64,000 nt of DNA from Phoronis australis (GCA_002633005.1 NMRA01000249.1:258073-322072); one strand, 5' to 3'; numbered from the stretch's first letter, positions 24,430 through 39,400 are shown. Made by a program: numbers and translations. The notes: generated by a model from the letters alone, not told the origin.

Positions 24430-27400
24430 GTAATTTCCCATTTGATCACATTAAGAAAAAGAGATACCGCTGTGTGGTGTTTTTGCATATGGTGCACCAG
24501 TAACTCTATTCTTTGCAAATAAACTGAGGAGCTACCATTTATATGTGTGGTTTCATAGAGCTTGTGATCGAGGTGCGATAGCTTATTTTTCGGAAATAGT
24601 TGTGCAGAACGTGAAACCAGATTTCACTGTTCATGAAAAGGCCCCGATGAAGTATTGTCATTAACTTCTTATCCATAAGACAACGGTTATGAGTTGAAAT
24701 CTATTCGTTACCTAATGCAAATTACAAATTTCTCTTGGGAGCTGTTTACAACCTTCCGGATTTCTTTCCTCGTCCACATGCACGGGCTTTCCGGCAGACG
24801 TGCGTCTTTCAATGGAGTTAACATACATGTAGGCGTACAAAAGCATTGGTCCGAAAGAATGTCAGACTATTAATATGTGACTCTTTAGCGTTGTTTAAGG
24901 AATAATGAACCTTCCGTTGAGTAAATCTTTTGACCACTAGTTCGTCAAAAGAGAGGAGTTTCGTAGCAGTGACCGGACAAATATTTCGACCGGTATTTTT
25001 TATGCAGTTTTCCGCGACTGCACACTCTGGGGAGCCCACGAGCTAACACCCGCAGTTCATGGCAAATAAGCATTTCCCCTTGGGCGAAGTTCTTTAATAT
25101 TTGCCCTCGAGCTGACTCATATCCCGGTCACCAACAAAGTTTCGCCTTCCCCTGGCTAAACCAGTGCTTTGGAATTTGGTAGCTGTCATTAATCCACGTA
25201 AATATAAATTTGGATAAAATTGAGGCCTAGACTTCCCTACGTCACGAATTAATGGGTCTGTGGTCATTAGTGTTTCACCATTGCACCTTTGATTGCGCCA
25301 CATACTTATTGCTTGGAGGTAAATCTGACAATTGCATGTTGCGTAGATATTCAGAAAAGGGGGATGGTTGCCATGGACAATGATTCATTTACCTTTGTGC
25401 TGGCATCCTTCATTTATCTATGTAACAACTCCCCTCCCACATTACCCCCTCTCCCTCTTACACTATTTCTCTTATTTCAGGTGCATTTTTCATCCCTTAC
25501 GTCATCATGATGCTGTTCGTGGGACTTCCGGTATTCTTCCTCGAGTTGTCTCTAGGTCAATTCTCAAGCAGTGGACCTTTGACGTGTTACAGGTTTTCGC
25601 CAATATTCTCGGGTAAATTTCGCAGGATAGGGTGAAAAATAGTAACTAGGTCAAGCAAGCAATGAAACGTAACTTTATATGTTGATCTGTCAACACTTGC
25701 ACCGTACATTTGTCGGCAAATAGTTGTGTTTATTGGCCCAGTTGAAGAAGACTGGAACGCAAAAACTTCGTAAAAGTACCCTTTAAACAGGTGCAGGTGA
25801 AACTATTTCTTGAAGATGATAACATGAGCGTTATTCATCTGAAATATTGCTTGTATTTCTAAACGAAATTCGTAAGATTCAATATTTTTGCAACACATAC
25901 GAAAGACAAACTCTGTCATCCCAAGCACGTTTCCAAATTCTCCTCCGCAACGATAACATGTGTGTAATTGCGCTGATGTTCAAGAATTACCAAAATATAT
26001 AATCGCCCCTGTATTGCTCACATTGATGATCAAAGGTTACATTTGTCATTTACGGTAAAATGACTTTGTGCTATTAGTCAGGTTCACTATGTTCAAATTT
26101 TGACATTCGTTGGAAATTTTTGGCGAAAGTGGCAACTATACCTTTTTGGAAACATCATCGAATGACGAAACAGGAAAAATGATTCCATTTTGGCAGACAT
26201 CTTGGTGCCTTTTTGGATTTTCAAAAATAGCGCCAGAAAAAAAACTTGCTCAATGTCTCTGCACTTGGGTCACTTAGAATGTTACTTTTTATGGTGCACC
26301 AGCATTTCATGGGGCAAGGTATTGAAATTTTAGTGACGGCCATCTTGGATTTTCAAAAATGGCGCTCCTAAAATAGATTTTGGTTATTATCTCTGTTCTT
26401 GGGTCTTGAGTGTTAGTTTCAATGGATACACCCACATTTTGTGGCGAAATGAGTCGAAAAACATTTATTGATAAAATGCTACATATAACCCAAAACATCT
26501 TAGAATCAGCTACGAATCTTCTGCCTGAGAGAAAACCTGATCCATTCAGCTTTAGCCAATGACGAAAAAATCCTAGACGATATAAGGAGAGTCTTCAGAG
26601 CAGCAGAGAGTATACGCCAGTGTGTTACTAACTTGAGAAGCCAACAGGTGTCACCTGTGTATCGTTAAACATCGGTGATGTATCGTGTGAGCTATTTAGT
26701 AGAATTCAATGGATTACTGTTGGCCCTAAAGATGAGCTTCACTCAGAACCAATGCCATCTGCAGATTGGCAGTAAGGGCCAGTCGAAAAATCCTCTTCGG
26801 TTTTAAATCAAGTCAGCAAGTAATATACAAACCAAGCACAGATTCAGCAACATTAGGCAACACCATGCAATAGAAAACTCCCAAGTCCTTGAACCCGGCT
26901 GTAACTGCCATCATGACACCAGAAACGAGAAGCTAATAAAACTACTCAATGCGCAGAGATACTTTGTCTCACATGACTGCACCCTGCGCTAAGAAACTGC
27001 TCTAGGTAATGATGTGGTTGAAAGTTCCAGGTACATGTTGTTGGAAGGGCTTTATTTACCCCAATTCCTGAATAAGGATGCCCTTGTCGTCTTTGCTGTT
27101 GACAACACAGATTTTGCAGAAGATACTGCCGATGGAAAAGGCACAACTCATGGGACGGCTGTATCAGTGTATCAGAAGTCTGATGTTCCCAGCGGCCTCA
27201 TCACTCCACCTTCAACCATGAGGGAAGCAGAGATCCTCAGTTTCACCCCATGTCACGTACGTATGGTCCACTGTGAGAAGCCTACACCACAAGCACGCAA
27301 AAAGAACACATGGGTTGCAGTCAACAAAGAGGAAATCTCTAGTGCATGTCAGGTGACAAACTTGGTTGACTGATAACTCTGGCAGTAACCAGGCTGAGGA

Positions 27401-30400
27401 ATGACGAGAACTAAACGAAGATCCGATTCTGGACAGGCTACAATGCAATCTCTACAGGCTATTTTCTCACTGAGTTTGTTACCTTTCCACTACTTCCAGA
27501 GGTGACTCACGAGTGGTCGACACTGCTGGCAGTCATTATGCAGCCGAGCCAGCGGAAGAGGTTGGTTGTTGGCGAAGCACTGTTTGAGAGAGTCCTGGAA
27601 GAAATCGTTAAAGAATGCACCTAGTTAGAAACCATCAGATGTGAGGCTGCAGAGTCAGCAGATAAAGCCTGTTACAGCCACAGCAAATCCAGAATGGCCG
27701 AGATCACACACATTCACAGAATGGGAGGCCCAGACATTATCCAGTGTCATGTTTAAGTCCGTTATGAACTGTCTACATCAATTCGAAACCATCCTATTAT
27801 TTGCGGAGCCATCTCGAATTGATAATTTGACTCTGCATCTCCAGGCTGCTAATGGAATGACCATCAGGATTTCTTTCCTAATTTCGTTGCATCAAGTACA
27901 GAAGACTGTGAGCCAGATACATTGCTAATATGCTAGATTTAAGAATCAACCGCACCGGCTGTACTTGGACCGGGCAACTTACCAGTCGCTAAAACTGCAA
28001 TCCCATTTGTGCAAACCACCATTGTGAACACTGCAACACAATGATAAAAGTCCATATTTTGAACTGACCGCTAATTCCATCAGTGCCAATATCAGGTGGA
28101 GATTCTTCATGGCAACTCCAGAACTTTCCTGTCTATCTAGTCATTTCAAGAGTCAGTTCAGCAGTGAAGCAGGCACTCTGACCTGTGACCCAGTCAGATC
28201 AATAGGGGTATCGATACCATAGACAAGATTATACGTGCCACACTCAGCCACGGCAATTCAGCAACAGTGCAGGGTTACCAACTGTACAACATGATCACAC
28301 ATATGCCAATGTCTCTGAAGAGTATGTACCAAAGACCTTGTATGCTGATAACACAGGTGTACTGTACGAAGGTTACGTTTCTAAGAGAATCAATGGAAAT
28401 GGGAGCATTGGATCACAGGTCAAAAAGGTCAACAATAAAATGTTCATGTCTGGAAACAAGTAGGCAACATTGAAATTCTGTGACAACACCGTTGATTTCA
28501 AAGAGACGTGGGGCCTGTATGACAGGCTGCTTGGACTTGTCAGGTCAAACAGACAAATCGACATACATGTACCACTATGAATTTATCCTAACGCCAAGAG
28601 CATTCTTTACTACCAGTGGGAAAATGATGACATGTACTGACATGTCGAAGCTCATCTACCTCCCGCATAATATTTCAGAAACAGACGCTTTAGAGCAGGA
28701 CAGGCCTCAAGCTGCATGAGAAACAGAAAACATGGAAACGACATCCACTGAGTGTGTTCAGCCAAGCCACGAAAATGCATCTTTGGATAGCATTGTAGTG
28801 GTTCAAAAGCTAATCAAGAAGCCAGCAACTGTGATTACACTCAGTAATATCAGAAAATGGCTTTGTGACATGGTGAGGTTCAGAATTATGACGAGATCAG
28901 TATCGTTTTAGACACCTACATGTACAAAGACAACTGTTTGAAACAAGTCACAAGAGAAAAAAAGAAGACAAAAGGATGATGTACAGTTCTAGATACATGT
29001 AAGAGATGAGAATAACATCAAGAATATCCCAATGAGCCGTATCCTCTCCCAAGACGAAAGAAAGGCTCACAAGTGACTGATTATCTGTCTCCAAACATAC
29101 TTGAATTCAGCAAAGACTGTGTCAAGGGAGTATTTATTTTCGCTTCAGGATTTAGAGAGCAACAGATTTCGTCTACGCTTAAACGGAAACAACCTCCAAG
29201 AAGCAGTACATTGCCAATACATCATGCAGTGCTGACATCACATCGAAAAGTGCCTGATTCTCAGCTGATATGTTTTTCACCAGAAACAGATGTACTGGTA
29301 CTCGTCATTGTCTATTATGACAGGCTTCTCAGATATACTTCAGTCTCCATGGCATGTGGGATTGTGGACGTAAATCCAATATGGACAGCATTCGTCGCTG
29401 CCCGGGAAAAGGCTCTACAGTCTTCCCATGCCTTTACAGGGGCACAAAACACTGCTCGTTTCCTCTGGATAGGCAAAGCAACATGGTTGAACATACGTAT
29501 TTGAAGGCGGACAGTGATGTTGTCAGTGCAATGCAGGGTGTTTGTACTGCTTCTGAAGTAACAGGTGAATTTGTGATCACATGTGCTAAATACTCACCAC
29601 AAGGTATCGACATACATGTAGAGAGTTTCCCTTAGTCGAGCTTGTTCCTTCTCTGCAAACATATGGCTGACAGCGACAAACTTCCAAAAACCATTGTTGC
29701 TTCAAAACAGCGTGTCCTGAGGGTGTTTATTTTAGCAAAATATCTCTTTGTTTTGCCATACCAAAGAAGGAGATTGGCTTTGTCCTGTGAGAGAAAAATC
29801 TTTTTTTAATAACTTTGAAACTGAAGGGAAAATGCTTTGATATTAACATAAACTCAACACAAAACATAAATACCTGGGGAACAGTTTGAATTCTGTTTAA
29901 GTGGCACATAACCACTTTTACAAATGCAATTTAATCTGTTTTTTGCGTTATGTGCAAATTTAAGAATAATTTTTGATAGCCCTACACCTGAAGCCTGTTC
30001 AAACCACGCGCGCTGTCCTAAGTGCAATTCCAACTTCTGAAATTATAACCGTGTCAGATTGGTGTCAAAAACAAATGAAAAACCTATCACGCAATATAAA
30101 CTAAGCTTATTTCTTACTGTAACAGCTTAGAATCGTTTTAGTTGCTCAATTACTACTTTAAATATTAAAAGTCACGCCAGACACCATCTTGTTTTTCTAG
30201 CTAACATGCTACTGCGAGTGGTGAGAGTTTACGAAGCGACCGCTCGCGTAGCCCGCGGCCGCGATCCTTACTGTGCAGGCTTCTGGTGCATCATTAACAT
30301 CGCTTAGAAGGTGATTTTGTGGTTGACGGCATTGAGACTGACTTATGCACTCTCAGTAACACTTGTTACCCGTAGGTCTTGGCGCCGGAATGGTGATTGC

Positions 30401-33400
30401 TTCTGGTCTACTGTCTCTCTACTACAACGTGCTCATTAGCTGGGCCATATATTACCTGGTCAGGTCGTTCACCGATCGACTTCCTTGGTCCACCTGTGAC
30501 CCCGAGTGGTCAAACTGGCGTAAGTGAAACGCAGAATGCAAATACGTTGAAGAGTTTTCCCAGTTTGGTTAGTGCATCGAGAGCCCCGCAAACTACATTG
30601 GATTCGTTGCCTAATTTTAGTCCTCCCCTCTTTTCATCAAAATGTTAAGCTAATGTTTAGCTACATTATCAACTACCTCAGTGTCTTTGTTGTGTTATCC
30701 ACAATGCCACGGCTGTGTATGCCGGCGGGACTCTAAAAACATCGACATTTTCCTTAATTCGCGATGGTTGTTTCGTGAAAGATGTTTATAGTATATAAGA
30801 ATCTAAAAATGGGGAAGCATGTCATGAGGCAAACGTCATAGGAGGCTCAAAATCATTTGGTGTGCAATCCTGCTCACTTGTTTTTGATGTCACCATCCAG
30901 TGTATTGTTTAAAGAAAGGGGTCCGAGTCAGTGTTTAAATTTGAACAGTCTGTGAAAGTTTACTTTTAAATTAAACTCACCCTGCAAATTGTTGTGAAAC
31001 AGAAAATATTAGGTAATAAAAATTTGCGACCCCGTATGTTGCATTGTTACTAAAACTCAGATTGATGTTTTCTTCTATTTTAAATGGAATGTTTAAGAAC
31101 GCTTCCAAATTTACGTCTGCCAGCTAGTGTTGAAATTTGGAACCATCATTGCAAACATTGGCCTGGATTCTAATCTGTTTACTCGAAATGGAACTCGAAA
31201 ATATGTTTGACATTTTCTGCTCTACTTTTGTGCGAACTCAAGATAAAGGTTTATTATTCTATGCTCGAGTACATAATGATTTACGTACACAGTTTTAGTG
31301 AAAGTTCACAATTGACAAACCCAACATTAAAGCTAAAAGTTCAACTTTGAACTAGAAAATTCGATTTATTACTGGAATTTGTAACATGAATATAAGGGTC
31401 ATGAGTGCAAACTTGAACTAGAAACTCATATACATGTACATAAACTGTAATGTAATTCAAATACAGTCTTATAACCACTTATTTTGAATTCGCAAAAATA
31501 ATTTCGAGTTCGTTTCTAGTACAAAGATTAGATTCCGCGCCATTGTTGATGTTGCCAACTGTAATCCTTAGTAACCTGACAGTTTCTGTAGCGTTGTCTT
31601 ACTGGGTACACTAACGTTTGGTAATTGTAATTTTTTGTAAAACAAATATATTCAAGTTTGTCTGGACAATCTCCCCGACACCTTCTGCAATGGCACATAC
31701 GATTTTATGAACGAAACCAACGGTGTGTGCTACAATTCAACGCTGGTTGACACACCGGTTGGACTTTGGAACAAGACTTTGGCCGAAGAAAATGGGATTC
31801 GAAGACAGACGCCGAGTCAGCAGTTTTTCAAGTATGGAATTACTTTCATTTAATACTCGTTAATTGTTGTCTCGTTTTTCTTTTTGGTGATTCACAAGCA
31901 ATTGAAATTTCTCATGGAGGATCGAAATTTTCTCCTATTTTTATCTGACTGAGGAAACGGACCTTAAAGGAGTGCGACGGACGTGCCACCTTAAAGGAAT
32001 GTGACGGACGTGCCAAGAGACTTTGAATTTTTGAAGTCCATGAAGTTAGAGGTGTCTGTTTTATATGACGGTTTAGCAGAATGTACTGCGCAGCATTCTA
32101 ATTTTTTATGATATCTTTTGTCAGACAACTCTATGTACATGTAAGTTGTGTTAGTGTGACGGACGTGCGTGACGGACGTAAACTCTGAATTTTCAGTGTT
32201 TAATTGTTTGCTAGGGCTAAGATTTCAATTCAAAATAATTCAAACTTCAGTATTTAGGCTACACTGGTCTTTTGCTACTGATTTATTTTTAATCAAAGTA
32301 CACCGATTGACTTTTTGCATGAAATCATCACCCCATGTAAGCCAGTGCTGGGAATTTACTTTAGGAATTTAATTTCTCAACACATTTGACTAAAGATATA
32401 AAACAACCTCCTAAAATCCTCTTTTCTCTTTGAAGGTGGTAAGCTGTATAGATGAAAATGAGAATTTTAACTATTTTGTATTCCACATCTGATGGTAATC
32501 AGGAAAACTGTTTATACGTTAAGTAGATCTAATACCAATGTGAAAATAGAAAGTAAACGTGACTATCCTAAGCATGAAATGATCATCACTTTAGTAAATA
32601 TTCAGTTTATTATTTATTTTTAAAGGAATTGCCATAAGCTTGAACAAACTTCTCTGGGCCATGTCGATGATAGGATTGATGCATGCCAATGTTAATAATG
32701 AAAGTGTTGTTCAAAAGTATTAGTAACACTATCTTTTTATAACGAACTATGAATCAAACAATTGGTTCAGCATGATTCACTTGACACCGTCGTCTTTTGG
32801 TATTTGAATTTTGATCAAAAACACCGGTGCTGTCTTGCAGTGTTAAGGCAGACTTTAAATTACATTAAATTTAGGATTATGATTAAGGAATAGGTGGAGC
32901 AAATAAAATTATCGCATGTTGGTCATTAGTGATAGGCTTAATTAGCTTTTCATGTAGGTTTTCAATTCAATATTGTCATCTTTTCAATTTTAAAAGAGGT
33001 ATTAAATTAAGGTCGCTTTACAGTTCACGTAGATACAATTAATGAATTCATTTATCAATGATGGCATTTTTTGAGTTTCAGAGAACTTTACCGCAGATAA
33101 TTGTTCCTCTCCCAGTTGCTCCTGGTCTCCAAAAATCCCTCTTTTGTTTCTAATGCTGGTTCAATCTCCTCGAAGCCTAGTAGATAAAAATTTAATCTTT
33201 CTCAAACAGATTGCGACATCGATGTTCTTTTTGCCATATTATGTAAAATGAGACGATGTAATCATTTGATACGAAATCATTTCATGCAAGCGACCCAAGA
33301 CACTAAGAAACACGCAAGTTAATACATGTACATTCACTGAGGGTGTAATAAAATGCTAAATAAAGAAGATCACCGGTTGATACTACTTAATAATGCCCTG

Positions 33401-36400
33401 TAACAAAATAGCATAGAGAGTCAGAGCGAAAATAAGAACATTCCAACAGAACAGCAAATTGGCGGGTATTGTTTTAGTTCTCGTGTTACTTAAACTCCAT
33501 GGCACTCATGAAAATCTTATATACGTTTTGCTTCCAAAGATTCCAAAAACTAAGAAATTCTTTGCAAACATGGGGCACTAAAACAAAAACATTCAGTTTA
33601 TTAAATCAACAATTTGTTTTATTTACATTCTATGAAGTGGTCCAGTTGTCTAACTTTAACAAATTGTTTTCTCATAAGAATAACTAGATGAAACCATAAT
33701 GTACATGTATACCTTCTCAGCAAATACACAGGGAATTGAAAAAGTCCAATGCATGTAGTTTAAATTAGAAGCAAATTCTGTACTTGTCTGTCTTTGTAAT
33801 ATTGTATCGTTTTATGTTCCTAAGTGTGAGAAGAATTCCATTTTCTGCAAGGATGGAAAGTAAAAAAGACCTATGGTTATTTTCAGTGGCTGAAAAATTG
33901 TAGTTTCCTGGATGTGACGGACGTACGTGACGGACGTACAAATTCCCATTGCGTACCTCACGCAATTTCTAACTTAATAAATAATCCCTGGGATCTAAAA
34001 TATGTTGTCCATGTTGTTGAGAAACAAGTTAAAAGAGAATCTGAAATTATTTAAATTTTTATTGAAAACTTCTGACGTGACGAAACCTTTTAGCCCTTTT
34101 TGTGATGGACGTATGGCATCGTGATATCCAGGTGTTGGGGTTTGACCCATAGAGGTAAACGATGCGATACTGGTCAAATGGTTACATTTTTGAAAGCTTA
34201 GGCTACACGTGATTGCACAAAATTTGGTAATATAGCAAGAAACATAAATAGCTTATTTATGACAATAGGTAGTGAGACACATAAAATGGGGTATTTCTTT
34301 AGGGCCTAGTAACCTCCAAAATTGGTTCGATTAGGAAAAATATTGAAAGCTACACTGTATAAGAATTTCAAATTTGAGCCTTGAAACTAGAGAGACGATG
34401 CTTTCATATGACACTGGAAATGTTAATCCAGTAATAATTTTATTTGTTTGTCTCTAAATTGGCCTTTTCACGTGTACTAATTGAGGCCGTCTTTTGATGA
34501 GGTCGCTTTTCGATTGATGTTGCTGGATCTTTGTTTAAGATCCTGACTTTTAGTCACAGTTGTATGAAACAGTCCTCAAGACACATTCAAGTCGTTGGAG
34601 TGAATCATTAAGATATGCGACTGCACGTCTTTGTGCTACTTGATCAGGAATATAGGTAGACATCTGTAAATTGATTAGGGTCTTTGCTTGCAGCAACCGA
34701 CTGTTGAACTTAACCGCCTCGGAGTCCATTGACAACATAGGCGGTCTGCGTTGGGAACTCGTTCTTTGCCTTCTTGGAGCGTGGATGATCGTTTGCCTTT
34801 GTTTGATTCGAGGCATCAAATCATCCGGCAAGGTATTTGGGAAACTGTGCGCGAGTATGTATGTACATGTATGTATGCATGCTGTCCAAATGGCCTTGTT
34901 TCGCGTTATTTCCCGCAGCCTCGTCCTGGGTTGTTACCGTATAATACACTTGTGATGGTTGAGTTTAATTTAAGGTGATAGGCGTAAATTTTTTGTGAGA
35001 TCAGTCTGAGTGCGGAATGGAACCTGAAATTCTCACGTCGCCGCCAAACGATCCTTTAAATTATATAAATACCTAATACACGTTGGAGTATTTTATACAT
35101 GAGCCGAACTGAACTAATAATGTCACCATCCTTGATTTCATCTAATGTCAGGCAGAAAAGGGAGACAAGTGGCGATTTGTAATAAAAAACCCATAACACT
35201 GTAACGGATTTTGTAGTTTTTAGAAGTCTGGTCAATGCCCGAAAACTTCAAAAAGTCAATCTCATTCAACACCAATGCAAAAAAGCGGTTTCCCAACATA
35301 AAAATTATATTGTCCGTATAATATACACTTGTTATTGTCACTTTCACAAAAGATTCTGTTAATGTGCAAACACATTTTGCTTCGATATTTGATTGCACAA
35401 GAATGCAACCAGATTTAATGGCAACAGTAACGAAACCTTACGCTGTGTACCATAATCCTTTGTAAGCTCTAACTTCCGTTCACTAAATTCAATTTCGAAA
35501 TACAAGACACTCACTGTCCGAATTGGTATTCCCTCCTGGCAACACAACCTGATGTTCAGAAGATTTAACTGTTTTTATATGTTTTCACAATGATAAAGAA
35601 ACATGTTAATAAACGCAAGTCTATGGGGTGACAAATCTTCCACCTCGATCCTTGGCGTGATTACTGACACTGGCCCTATTTTGCAGGTCGTCTACTTTAC
35701 GGCTTTGTTTCCCTACGCCGTTCTAATTACGCTCTTCATCAACGGAATGACTTTGAAGGGTATGGAGGAAGGAATCAAATTTTACATCACTCCGAAGTGG
35801 GAAACACTTGCTTCAGCGAAGGTGAGTCAGAATGCACTTGTTTCGGACGCATACGTACTCTGTTAGGTTCTAAGTCCGACTCAGTGTTGTGACAAAACAA
35901 TGAGATCATTTCCAATGAGAACACTTACGTCACAGATCGCGTGGCACAATGGGTTTCAAATTTTAAAAAAAATCATTATATGCACCTCAAAAATGCCGTC
36001 GCATTAACGGAATTAAGGTTAAACATTGCGAATGAATTGATCAAGTTTTCGGTAAGTGTTCTTCCGATAGCAAGAACCTTGAAGTTTGAGAACGACCTGA
36101 TCGAATAGTCTGTAAATTCAGTCAAACATCTACAAATCCAATATAAATTTGTACAAAAAGGAATACAGTTTCTGGAAATAAAAAGCCTGTAGACTTGGTG
36201 TTTAACTTTATCCCAGCCTGTCATAGATTGGTTGACGAGAATACATTTGTATTTCTTTAACAAAATTTACCAAACAATAACGGTACCCTGTACATCCGTA
36301 CCAAATGACGGTATCAACAACGTGGCCAAATTTCGCTAATTGTTGTATAAACTTTAACATAATATCCCCAATAGACCATTGCAGTTCTCTTGGGTATTTT

Positions 36401-39400
36401 TTCAATTCTTGTTTGATGGAAATTTTGAGTTTGTTTCATGAACAACATAAAGGCCCTAACTGTAATTGTAACGTGTCAAATAACGTCGCAATGATGATTT
36501 CCTGAGTTCAGTCATGTAGGGATATCAGTTGCACTCTATTCTGTTCAGGTGTGGAACGAGGCCGCCGTGCAGATATTCTTTTCGCTGTCGACGTGTTTTG
36601 GAGGATTGATTGCGCTTTCAAGTTATAACAGATTTCATACCAATACGTTGAGGTAAGTTTCAAATTACAACAAAATGTCGACGGAGTTTTAACCACCAGA
36701 CAAATGCACCAGTTGCAAATTAAAACTAATTTATTCCTCTTCGCGATTACTCTTAAAACAAGGGCGCACTTCAAAACATTCGCAACGCAAATGAGTTCAC
36801 CACAACGATTCTGAACGAATGAACATAATGTTTTACGTTGCGAGGTTCAACCCATCGTAGGAGATTGAGACTAGTGCGATGAATATAAAACTGCTTAAGA
36901 GTGACCGTACGAAGTTGTTCGGCAGATGGAGAAAATACACTATATTACTAGTAATTTGAATCGAGGCTTCATGAAAAAGTGTGACCGGTGAAATCGGGTA
37001 GGTGGCTGATATGGCTTAGTTGACATTAGGAAGAATTGTGACTAGACGACATAATGCTTTTTAGAATTATGCTTGTGCCCGGGGTCTAATACTATTTATG
37101 GAGACCGAACTCGAAATTATGTTTTGCGTTTTCTTTTCTACTTCTATACTAGCTCAAGATGCGTGTCTGCTATTCTACGCTCGAGTACATGATTGCGGAC
37201 GCGGAAAAGTAGCGCATCATATTTGTATTTTGTACTGAAATAAGTTGTCGCTACCTCGAATACGGGGGTCACCAAATGCAAACTCGAATTAGAAACTCAT
37301 TTGCATAAACTATAATATGCTACAACACGCTTTAGTTGAGTTCTCACACAAGTAGACCGGAACACGCCAAAGAATAGTTTTGAGGTCGATTCCCAGTAAC
37401 AAAGATATTAATCTTGACCCAAGTTGTTTTGTACTATTCATCGGTTTCAGGGATTCTCTTATCGTTACGTTCGGCAACTGCCTCACCAGTGTGTTCGCCG
37501 GCTTTGTCATCTTCGCCTACCTTGGTCACATGGCAGACAAATTAGGCTACACCATCGACGAAGTCGCCGATGGAGGTACGTGTACACTGTACAATAATTA
37601 GATTTAGTGCCAAACTAGTCATATTAATTCCACGGATGTTACCAACAATGACATCAGTACTAACAATGCCGTCACTCTATCGTCTCTACCAACAATCACG
37701 ACTATCATTGCATGGTTGACATATCGTAAGCTCCGGCCCCTTGCGAAATGTCGACAAACAAACAACAAATGTTACCCGGCATCGAGTTTTTTGTCGGGTA
37801 AATAGCGCTGTGGAAACGAAGGTGTGTCAAGAATGCTGTGTTGTGATTGGTTAGTTAAGCCGTCACTACTGGCGATAGGTCAATTATGGTAATGCACGGC
37901 CTGATCGAATAGTTTGTATTTAGCCGAATATCCACAAAAGAATAAATCTTATCTCAGTAACAGTGTACGTTTTAAACGTAAGAAGCATGTAGAGTTTTGT
38001 CAATTTATACAATGCTGCTATTAATTTGGTCAATTGACCATGTCGTTTCAGTAAAATTTAGCCAAAAAGGCACACCCACAGAAAAACAACTGTTCGATGT
38101 ATAACGTTCAAAATGAAATCTCAGAAAACGGCGTTACAAAATTCTAAAGGATCATTTCAGTTTTCGTTTGATGTAACTTTTACACAATTTGTTCCTTGGT
38201 CGAAAATAATCGACGATTCTCCTCTATTCCCTGTATATCAAGTTCAGGAAATGTTCCTGGGTCACGTCCATGTTGTCCTTAAAAACGTATTGATACCAAC
38301 TGAACAAAAACCTGTAATAATTTGCTTGATTTTTCTTGATTCACGTTCTTCAAATTTGATTGCCCATCGTCCAAATGATAAGCCAATGGTTTGCATGTAT
38401 ACAGCGGCGGATCCAGGATTTTTATTTCGGGTGGCCAGGGCAGAGCATTTGCCAGGATTTTTCCCATCACAGATTCGCACCCCCAAACTGCAAAATGGAA
38501 TCTGGGAGATTTTTAGTTTTAGGGAAGCATGGTTCCCTTGCCCCCACCCCCTAAATGCGCCACTGGTTTATGAAGCGAAGTATTCAAATTGAAATGGTCG
38601 TACATGTACAAGCGTTGCTGATCTAAAATGAAGACGATTAGAAATGACTCAGTGTTAGGTCCAGTATGTTTACATGAGCATCTTCTGCCAAGAAAAGTGA
38701 TTTGTCCCAAAACCACCCAACGTTTACGACGTGGTGAAAGGTAGAATGTCCATCAATTTCGTTGGATTCTTTAGACTTTATGCGATCCGCCTAAGATGAA
38801 TGCTGGCGCACAGCTAAATACACAACAAAAACGTAACATGTAATATTGGAAGTGGCGTTTTGCACTGCTTGGTTTTGAAAACATTGTTATGGAATTTAAT
38901 TTGCTCAACTATTTAGAATAGTCGGTGTGATATTAAAAAATAACTAAAATTTGCCAATGACGGCACCAGATTCCACAATTCCTGTGTGAACCTTATAACA
39001 TTAAAATTGATTTTCCCTCCTAATTTCGTTCACAAGTTCCTATGCGGAGCGGTCACAATCTGACTCAGCTAACCCAGTTGAGTATGTGCTTCGAGCCTTT
39101 TTAAACACTGCGTTCATTGGCAAAATCGTATCATAACCCATAAGTTGTAGAATGACGTATTTGACAGATGATATTGCTTGAACTTCAAAACAGAGTTGAC
39201 GAGGTGGCCGAGTGGTTAAGGCGATGGACTGCTAATTCATTGGGGTCTCCCCGCGTGGGTTCGAATCCCATCCTCGTCGTTCTTCTTTTTTGAAATATTC
39301 TGTATACATGTGTGTTGTGTAATTCGCGACATAGACTGACACCTATGATTTTTGTAAGATACGTTATAGTCCTTTTGAATTTGAATCTGTGTGGATATCT

